A stretch of 16,518 bases of DNA, from positions 1 through 16,518 of the forward strand of contig CAZMWM010000036.1 of assembly GCA_964570105.1 (NCBI GenBank), read 5' to 3'. This document shows, piece by piece, positions 1-4,803 of the stretch. The DNA is from SIG673 sp964570105. Lineage in GTDB: Bacteria; Bacillota; Clostridia; Oscillospirales; CAG-272. A program made the translations under genes and the position numbers. Each line of letters opens with the position of its first letter. Position 1 is the stretch's first letter. The notes beneath the pieces were generated by a model. The model saw only the letters and a program-made list of their open reading frames with translations. It was not told where the DNA came from and ran no database searches.

Positions 1-51
1 TTCAATGTACATATCATTAACATTATTTAATTAGTGAAGAAACTAAAAACA

Positions 52-104
52 CCACCGCTTTTTGAAAAAAGCTTGGCAAAAACTTTCGAGTAGCTTCGCG
101 GTGG
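52..104 (-). repeat. Palindromic interspersed repeat, copy A
   Basis: Read on the minus strand, this segment begins CCACCGCGAAGCTA and continues through AAAG, a T-run, GCC, and an AGCTTTTTTC/AAAAAGC palindrome. The same order of motifs recurs on the plus strand at 4459-4512 and 4617-4670. The copy is bounded by a perfect 7-base inverted repeat (CCACCGC at 52-58 and GCGGTGG at 98-104), giving it discrete ends like a small non-autonomous element. It codes for nothing recognisable. Open frames through it are by-products of the palindrome. Confidence 0.6.
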
Positions 105-194
105 AGGTTTGTTGTTCCATTAGAAGGTAGAAACCGATGGCATCCGCCAATGCGAGACGTTGCGTTTATTTGATGGGTGGCGCGGAGGTATTTC

Positions 195-213
195 GGGCGG
201 ATGATATCCGCCC
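195..213. repeat. Short GGGCGGAT palindrome
   Basis: An 8-base inverted repeat, GGGCGGAT (195-202) and ATCCGCCC (206-213), is separated by 3 bases and followed by CCTACA. I recall similar GGGCGGAT...ATCCGCCCCTAC palindromes as common intergenic repeats in gut Clostridia; that is recollection, not a search. No T-run follows on either strand, so it is unlikely to be a terminator. The rest of 1-290 shows no gene that I can support. Confidence 0.45.
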
Positions 214-283
214 CTACAGAGGGCACGTGAAATTGAACGGTGTGCGAAGTTGGACGCTCCGCGCTAAGCTCTGTAAAGCTTTT

Positions 284-329
284 AAAGTACAAAAGCGCCC
301 ACTGTCCGCGGAAATGCTGACAGTGGGCG
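284..329 (-). terminator. Rho-independent terminator after rplL
   Basis: On the minus strand an 11-bp perfect stem (319-329 paired with 296-306) encloses a 12-base loop. It is followed by CTTTT and, a few bases later, another short T-run. It lies 36 bases past the rplL stop codon, so the rplJ-rplL transcript should end here, at least in part. Confidence 0.9.
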
Positions 330-364
330 TCGATGCGGTATCTATCTCGGAATATCGAGCGAAA

Positions 365-745
365 TTACTTAAGCTCGACAGTAGCTCCGACTTCCTCGAG
401 CTGCTTCTTGATAGCTTCGGCATCTTCTTTGGAAGCGCCTTCCTTAACGGTCTTGGGTGCTCCGTCGACCATATCCTTAGCTTCCTTAAGTCCGAGACCG
501 GTGATCTCGCGAACGACCTTGATGACCTTGAGCTTCTGGTCGCCTGCGGCGGCAAGAACAACGTCAAACTCGGTCTTTTCCTCGGCTGCGGGAGCGGCAA
601 CGTCGCCTGCGGCAACAGCTCCACCTACCATGATAGCGCCGGATACACCGAACTTCTCTTCGATTGCAGATACGAGATCCTTGAGTTCGAGCAGAGTAAG
701 TCCCTCAATAGCGGTAACAATGCTCTCGATTTTTTCGTTAGCCAT
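365..745 (-). CDS. rplL: 50S ribosomal protein bL12 (L7/L12)
   Basis: This 126-residue protein has the full bL12 layout. Residues 1-30 form the N-terminal dimerisation domain (MANEKIESIVTAIEGLTLLE). A short Ala-rich hinge spans about residues 43-55. The C-terminal domain carries the conserved EFDVVL, KVIKVVREITGLGLKEAKDMVD and EGASKEDAEAIKKQLEEVGA segments that contact translation factors. It forms the mobile stalk on L10 and recruits EF-Tu, EF-G and IF2. The start has a GGAGG site at the right distance. The gene lies 48 bases after rplJ in the same transcript and is followed by a strong terminator. Length is normal and no oddities are seen. Confidence 0.98.
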   Translation of the reverse strand: MANEKIESIVTAIEGLTLLELKDLVSAIEEKFGVSGAIMVGGAVAAGDVAAPAAEEKTEFDVVLAAAGDQKLKVIKVVREITGLGLKEAKDMVDGAPKTVKEGASKEDAEAIKKQLEEVGATVELK

Positions 746-793
746 TTTAAAAATCCTCCGTAAATAAGTTTTGATCTTTTGATTGGTTCGAGC

Positions 794-1333
794 TTACGCC
801 TCGGCAGGGGCTTCCTCAGCCGAAGCAACTTCCGCGCCCTCGCCATCCTTCTCGGTAATGGCTGTGAGCACGCGTGCGAGTGAATAAAGGGGAGCCTGGA
901 TGCTTCCGAGCAGCTTGCCGAGGAGAACCTCCTTGGTGGGCGTGCTTGCAAGCTCTTCGACCTGCTTTGAGTCGATAACTCCGCCGTCGATAAAGCCGGA
1001 AACTATATTGAACGTCTCGATCTTATCGGCGTACTCCTTGAGTATCTTTGCCGCCGCAACGGGATCGCTTGCGCTTACTGCAAGTGCGTTCATTCCGTTC
1101 AAGTACTGCTTCATATCGCCGTAGCCTGCGGCTTCGCATGCGCGAGAGGTCATCGTATTCTTATATACGTGATAATCAACGCCTGCCTTACGAAGCGCGG
1201 AACGGAGCGCGGTGTCGTCCTCAACCGTGATACCGGTATAGTTCACCAGAACACCTGCAACTGCGCCCTTGATCTTTTCGGTAAGCTCTGCGGTAGCGGC
1301 TTCCTTCTGTGCCAAAATCTTTGCGCTGGGCAT
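794..1333 (-). CDS. rplJ: 50S ribosomal protein uL10
   Basis: The 179-residue protein beginning MPSAKILAQKEA has the uL10 signature: an N-terminal globular domain with GVLVNYTGITVEDDTALR and VYKNTM, a domain with DPVAAAKILKEYA, TKEVLLGKLLGS near the end, and an Ala/Glu-rich C-terminal tail. It forms the base of the ribosomal stalk, holding bL12 dimers, and also binds its own mRNA leader. I chose the ATG at 1333 because GGAGGTG sits 5-6 bases upstream. A start 9 codons earlier at 1360 would put this Shine-Dalgarno sequence inside the gene. It is first in a two-gene operon with rplL, behind the L10 leader. Confidence 0.97.
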   Translation of the reverse strand: MPSAKILAQKEAATAELTEKIKGAVAGVLVNYTGITVEDDTALRSALRKAGVDYHVYKNTMTSRACEAAGYGDMKQYLNGMNALAVSASDPVAAAKILKEYADKIETFNIVSGFIDGGVIDSKQVEELASTPTKEVLLGKLLGSIQAPLYSLARVLTAITEKDGEGAEVASAEEAPAEA

Positions 1334-1380
1334 ATTTTCACCTCCGTAACAGATTACCAAAGTCGGTAAGCGATGCCCGG

Positions 1381-1418
1381 AAAATAAAATATCCGGCTAA
1401 GGTCGTGAGACTAGCCGG
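1381..1418 (-). terminator. Attenuator hairpin at the end of the L10 leader
   Basis: On the minus strand a perfect 7-bp stem, CCGGCTA (1418-1412) with TAGCCGG (1399-1393), is followed by a U-rich run ATATTTTATTTT. It lies about 48 bases before the rplJ start codon. L10 leaders of low-GC Gram-positives commonly end in such a terminator, so this is the probable switch by which excess L10-L12 stops transcription. Confidence 0.7.
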
Positions 1419-1572
1419 GAGAGAGCAACCGCAATATGTGACCGAGAACGTGACAGACAGCGCCGCATCCGTGCGGATGCCGCGAGACTGACGTGTCGGC
1501 TATGCTTACGCTCACCTCGGCAGGAAGTCACAGACTATTACATAAACCTGCTGTCTTTGGTTTGCTATCGCG
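1419..1572 (-). promoter_or_regulatory. Ribosomal protein L10 autoregulatory leader
   Basis: The minus strand carries the characteristic motif order of the Gram-positive L10 leader: ACCAAAGACAGCAGG, then TATGTAATAGTCT, then CCTGCCGAGGTGAGCGTAAGC (within 1560-1500). CAGCAGG pairs with CCTGCCG to form the conserved stem. In this family the L10(L12)4 complex binds the leader and lowers expression of rplJ-rplL. The element runs from just after the promoter to the attenuator hairpin. No other function is expected for 1334-1593. Confidence 0.88.
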
Positions 1573-1593
1573 CCAAAACGCGAATACCTCATT

Positions 1594-1622
1594 ATTGTAC
1601 ACGACTTTATCCCGATTGTCAA
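1594..1622 (-). promoter_or_regulatory. SigA-type promoter for rplJ-rplL
   Basis: The minus strand has a perfect -35 box TTGACA (1622-1617), a 17-base spacer and a -10 box TACAAT (1599-1594). Transcription would start near 1587, immediately before the L10 leader. The strength fits a ribosomal protein operon that is then throttled by its leader. Confidence 0.9.
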
Positions 1623-1739
1623 GGGTTTTTTGTGATTTTACAAAACGTTAACATATTTCATCTCCGTCACACGCAGATGTGCGCGTCTCATTTGTGAAAA
1701 AACACAAGCGCAGTATGAAAATATTGTGCAGATGGACAG

Positions 1740-1768
1740 TTTACAAACGCAGACGGCTGTGATATAAT
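1740..1768 (+). promoter_or_regulatory. SigA-type promoter for the MoxR/DUF58 operon
   Basis: TTTACA (1740-1745), a 17-base spacer, and TATAAT (1763-1768) preceded by TGA, an extended -10. It is divergent from the rplJ promoter about 120 bases away. The start would be near 1775, giving a 5' leader of about 35 bases to the ATPase start codon. Confidence 0.85.
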
Positions 1769-1810
1769 ATTAATTTGGGTGACACTATTTACGAAATGGG
1801 GGCTTGATAT

Positions 1811-2794
1811 ATGGCTGAGGAACGCTCGAACGGTGCAAGCAAGGTCGGATGCGCGGCGTACGAGACCGCGGCGGCGTTGGTCGAAGAGATAGAAAAGGTG
1901 GTCGTCGGAAAGCATAACGAGGTCGTTCTTCTGGTGACGGCTCTTCTGTCCGGTACTCACGTGCTGATAGAGGATTATCCCGGTGTCGGAAAGACGACGC
2001 TGGCTTCGGCTCTTGCGAAAGCGGCGGGACTGCGCTTCAGACGTGCGCAGTTCACTCCCGACGTTATGGCGTCGGACATAACCGGATTTAATATGTACAA
2101 CCGCAAGACGGAGGAATTTGAGTTCCACGAGGGGCTTGCGATGACCAACATATTGCTTGCGGACGAGATAAACCGCGCTTCTCCGAAAACGCAGTCCGCG
2201 CTTCTTGAGGCGATGGAGGAGCATCAGGTCACGGTCGACGGTGTTACCTACCGCCTGCCCGAGCCGTTTATGGTGATAGCAACGCAAAATCCGTCCGGAT
2301 TTGTCGGGACCTATCCGCTTCCCGAGGCACAGCTTGACCGTTTCTCGATGAAGCTCTCGATGGGATATCCCACCGCCGCCGAGGAGGTCGCTATGATATC
2401 CGCAAGGCGAGTTGGCGATCCGGCGCAGAAGATACGGGCTGTAACGAATGAGACTGCTCTTGAGATGCTCAGGAGCGAGGTCAGGCGAGTGCGTTTTGAT
2501 GAAGCGGTGTATGAGTACGTGGTGGCTCTCGTTTCGGCTACGAGGAATGACGGGCAACTGGCGGTCGGAGCAAGTCCGCGAGGCTCGTTGGCTCTTATGA
2601 GGATATCGCAGGCGTACGCGTTTATGAAGAGAAGGGAATACGTTATTCCCGAGGATATAGCTTTCCTGTACCGCAGAGTCATCGCTCACCGCGTGACGCT
2701 ACGTCAGGAAGCACGGCTCAACAGGGTATCGGCGTATGACGTGCTTGAGCAGATACTGCGCAAGACCGAAGCGCCGTATCTCGGTAAAAGATGA
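1811..2794 (+). CDS. MoxR-family AAA+ ATPase
   Basis: A 327-residue AAA+ protein of the MoxR group. Walker A is GVGKTT (58-63), Walker B is LLADEINRA (115-123), and it has NRASPKTQSALLEAMEE, sensor 1 with VIATQNP (about 155-161), LDRF with the likely arginine finger, and GASPRGSLAL as sensor 2. All ATPase residues are present, so it should be active. MoxR proteins are thought to act as chaperones that assemble or activate partner proteins, often with DUF58/VWA partners; the substrate is not known here. It is first in its operon, 55 bases before the DUF58 gene. The ribosome-binding site is weak (only a G-run upstream), but the start agrees with family length. Confidence 0.95.
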   Translation: MAEERSNGASKVGCAAYETAAALVEEIEKVVVGKHNEVVLLVTALLSGTHVLIEDYPGVGKTTLASALAKAAGLRFRRAQFTPDVMASDITGFNMYNRKTEEFEFHEGLAMTNILLADEINRASPKTQSALLEAMEEHQVTVDGVTYRLPEPFMVIATQNPSGFVGTYPLPEAQLDRFSMKLSMGYPTAAEEVAMISARRVGDPAQKIRAVTNETALEMLRSEVRRVRFDEAVYEYVVALVSATRNDGQLAVGASPRGSLALMRISQAYAFMKRREYVIPEDIAFLYRRVIAHRVTLRQEARLNRVSAYDVLEQILRKTEAPYLGKR

Positions 2795-2849
2795 CCGTGA
2801 GATGTGGGCGTCGCACGTCGGTCTAAAATTTTGAAAAGGCGGTGTTTCG

Positions 2850-4214
2850 ATGGACCTTGGCAGAAAGCTACGTTCGCTCTTTCGAAAGCTCCGTCGGGCG
2901 CTTGAGCGAGCGCGGAATGCGATCGTTTCCCGAGTGGGTAAGGGCGTTAGGCATAAGGGGGAGCGCTGTTTTTTCGCGCTCGGAAGAGGTGCGATCGGGT
3001 ATCTCGTCTTGCTTGCTTTTGCCGTGGTATTCACTCAGGCTCTGCATTCATCGCTGTCCGCGATGCTGTTGAGCTTCGTTATAATATTGCCGTTCGTCTT
3101 GCTTTTGTATCTTTTTATTGTCAGAGGCTCTCTTGACGCGTATATCGAGCACGACGGCGGTTATGCTACCAAAAAAACGCCCACCTGCTTTAGCGTGCAG
3201 GTGATAAACGGCTCGAGATTTCCGATAGCCTTGGCGGAGGCGGAGCTGAGACTTCCGAATGCCGGGGGTGTCAAATGCTCGGTGGTAAAGGCTCGTATAG
3301 CCGTTCCGCCGTCGTCCGCGTACGTTATAAAGAAGGAAGTTGCGTTTGAATACCGCGGAGCGTACGAGGTCGGCGTCGACTGTGTTTATGTGTACGATCC
3401 GTTTCGGATATTCAGGCTCCGGCGCAGGCTGTACAATTACAGACCTATATACGTTATGCCGCGACGTTACGGTATGCTTTCGGAGTCGGGACGCGCAAGC
3501 GCCGACAGCTCGGTCGAGCTTAAAAGGACTGCGTTCGGGACCGAAAGGAGCGACGTTACGGACGTGCGCGTGTACCGACCGGGCGATCCGATGAAGAACG
3601 TCCATTGGAAGCTGTCCTCAAAGAGCGACGAGCTTCAGGTGAGACAGTACGATATGAACTGCGGAAGGGTGGTATATGTTTTTTGCGACCTTTCTGCGCA
3701 TTTTGACGCTTCTGCGGCGGAATATTCCGACGATGTGAACGAATACGGCGCGGACGGAGTTGTTGAGTTTGCGCTTGCCGTCGTTTCAAGGTCGCTTGCC
3801 GACGGTAACTATTGTGTGCCCGTGTGGTATGACGGACGGGGTGGGGTAAGCTCGTGTCCGTGCTCGGATAACGGGGATCTTGAAAATGCCGTTAAGATGC
3901 TTGCGGCGGCGCCGCTTTGTGACGCCGAATGCAGGGTGGGAAAGCTCGGCTCGCTCATAACGAATACGCAGGGAATATCCTTTATTTACGTAACGTATCA
4001 TCCGGACGGAGATCTCCTTGCCGACGTTACGCTCTCGTCGTCACTGATAAGCGGTGGCGGCAGTTCGGTCGAGGTCTGCTTCTTCGATCCGCGCGAAAAG
4101 GTCACGGATGAGGAGAAAAGTCGGGAGCTGGGGCTTATGTATGAGCGTTGCAAGAGCATCCTTGCGTCAAGGGGCGTGCGCGTTACGGAAAGTACCGCTC
4201 TGCGGGACGTTTGA
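2850..4214 (+). CDS. DUF58 domain membrane protein
   Basis: A 454-residue protein with a basic N-terminus (about residues 5-40), two adjacent hydrophobic segments (about 47-65 and 70-92), then a beta-rich region, and the DUF58 hallmark at about 233-268, DVRVYRPGDPMKNVHWKLSS followed by VRQYD. The C-terminal part is expected to adopt a VWA-like fold with a short strand VYVFCDL. DUF58 proteins are usually encoded next to MoxR ATPases and transglutaminase-like proteins, as here, and are thought to be their membrane partner; the biochemical role is unproven. AAGGCGG lies upstream of the ATG. The longer basic N-terminus before the first membrane segment is somewhat unusual. After the stop the operon is interrupted by 589 non-coding bases. 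Confidence 0.93.
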   Translation: MDLGRKLRSLFRKLRRALERARNAIVSRVGKGVRHKGERCFFALGRGAIGYLVLLAFAVVFTQALHSSLSAMLLSFVIILPFVLLLYLFIVRGSLDAYIEHDGGYATKKTPTCFSVQVINGSRFPIALAEAELRLPNAGGVKCSVVKARIAVPPSSAYVIKKEVAFEYRGAYEVGVDCVYVYDPFRIFRLRRRLYNYRPIYVMPRRYGMLSESGRASADSSVELKRTAFGTERSDVTDVRVYRPGDPMKNVHWKLSSKSDELQVRQYDMNCGRVVYVFCDLSAHFDASAAEYSDDVNEYGADGVVEFALAVVSRSLADGNYCVPVWYDGRGGVSSCPCSDNGDLENAVKMLAAAPLCDAECRVGKLGSLITNTQGISFIYVTYHPDGDLLADVTLSSSLISGGGSSVEVCFFDPREKVTDEEKSRELGLMYERCKSILASRGVRVTESTALRDV

Positions 4215-4222
4215 AATATAAC

Positions 4223-4320
4223 TAAGCTTTATATCTTGGCGCTTACACAGCAGAGCTGTGTAAGCCTTCAAAGGGCTATGTAACGTGACTTCATCACGTT
4301 ACGCGCTAAGATGTAAACTT
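4223..4320 (+). repeat. Nested palindrome, candidate structured RNA element
   Basis: An outer stem of about 18 bp (4224-4242 with 4303-4320, one bulged base at 4227) encloses two perfect hairpins: about 8-10 bp with loop CAGAG (4241-4265) and 9 bp with loop CTTCA (4280-4302). The inner hairpins abut the outer stem, as in a multibranch RNA junction. The outer stem departs from perfect complementarity at g4238/t4307 and t4232/g4313. Both form G-U pairs in plus-strand RNA but would be C-A mismatches on the minus strand. This favours a folded RNA made from the plus strand. It starts 9 bases after the DUF58 stop. There is no T-run directly after it, so it is not an obvious terminator. Confidence 0.6.
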
Positions 4321-4346
4321 TAACTAAAATCGGCGTTTTTTGACAA

Positions 4347-4392
4347 TCCCTCAGTCGCCTTCGGCGACAGCTCCCTTTACACAAGGAGAGCC
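4347..4392 (+). repeat. Clostridial interspersed hairpin repeat
   Basis: CCCTCAGTCGCC-TTC-GGCGAC (6-bp stem 4354-4359/4363-4368) is followed by CTCCCTTTACACAAGGAGAGCC, which forms a second weaker hairpin. The wording CCCTCAGTC..., ...CTCCCTTTACA..AAGG..AGCC matches a repeat I remember as frequent in intergenic regions of gut Clostridia. Its function is not known to me. It is non-coding. Confidence 0.5.
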
Positions 4393-4397
4393 TATGG

Positions 4398-4670
4398 CAC
4401 GCCCCTGAATTAGTTCTAACACAGACAGGGCGTACCTCTGTGATGTGATATCAATATTCCACCGCGAAGCTATACAGAAGCTTTTGCCCAGCTTTTCTCG
4501 AAAAGCTGGCGTACCTCGCCACTAAAGTGGCGCGGAGTTTGGGTGGTTTAAGGATACACGCCCTGAATTAGTGCGAACACAGATAGATGTACCCTCTGTG
4601 ATGGAACGTCAATCTCCAACCGCGAAGCTATACGAAAGCTTTTGCCCAGCTTTTCTCGAAAAGCTGGCGT
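4398..4670 (+). repeat. Two imperfect direct repeats of about 113 bp (copies B and C)
   Basis: Unit 1 (4398-4512) and unit 2 (4557-4670) both begin CACGCCC(C)TGAATTAGT. Both carry a conserved CACAGA/TCTGTG stem with diverged loops (4420-4442 and 4578-4600), and both end in a block identical at 50 of 52 positions (4461-4512 and 4619-4670). The shared block holds ACCGCGAAGCTATAC and a 9-bp hairpin CCAGCTTTT-CTCG-AAAAGCTGG. This block is the same family as copy A near the left end, in the opposite orientation. Between the units is a CGCCAC-TAAA-GTGGCG hairpin (4517-4532). The layout suggests a duplication of a palindromic element. Open frames here are not credible genes. Confidence 0.75.
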
Positions 4671-4787
4671 GTAACACGGCAAAGCCGTGTTACACAGAGT
4701 TGACCTTCGGTCAACTCATTTTGCCACAACAGCTTTTCTCAAAAATCCGAGCTTTTTTTAAAAAAGCTGATGCTTTCTTCAGAAAGC
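4669..4787 (+). repeat. Run of four hairpins before the transglutaminase-like gene
   Basis: Four palindromes follow each other: a 12-bp stem with AAA loop (4669-4680/4684-4695), a 9-bp stem with TTC loop (4697-4705/4709-4717), an A/T-rich AGCTTTTTT/AAAAAAGCT palindrome (4750-4768), and a 7-bp stem with TC loop (4772-4778/4781-4787). The third could act as a weak terminator but its pairs are mostly A-T. The last ends 16 bases before the next start codon, so folding could affect translation. I find no promoter in this gap. Confidence 0.65.
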
Positions 4788-4803
4788 GAGAGTACGGGAA
4801 CAA

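Noticed and set aside
23..292. 89-codon minus-strand open frame downstream of rplL
   Set aside because: It overlaps the terminator and repeat copy A, has no clear ribosome-binding site and no family resemblance.
1688..2689. 333-codon minus-strand open frame opposite the MoxR gene
   Set aside because: It is antisense to a well-supported AAA+ gene and very rich in Arg, His and Ser, as expected of a shadow frame.
4223..4320. Reading the nested palindrome as a simple terminator for DUF58
   Set aside because: No T-run directly follows the outer stem or either inner hairpin.
4347..4787. Possible CRISPR array from recurring palindromic units
   Set aside because: Only two long imperfect units, no regular short repeats with unique spacers, and no cas genes in the window.
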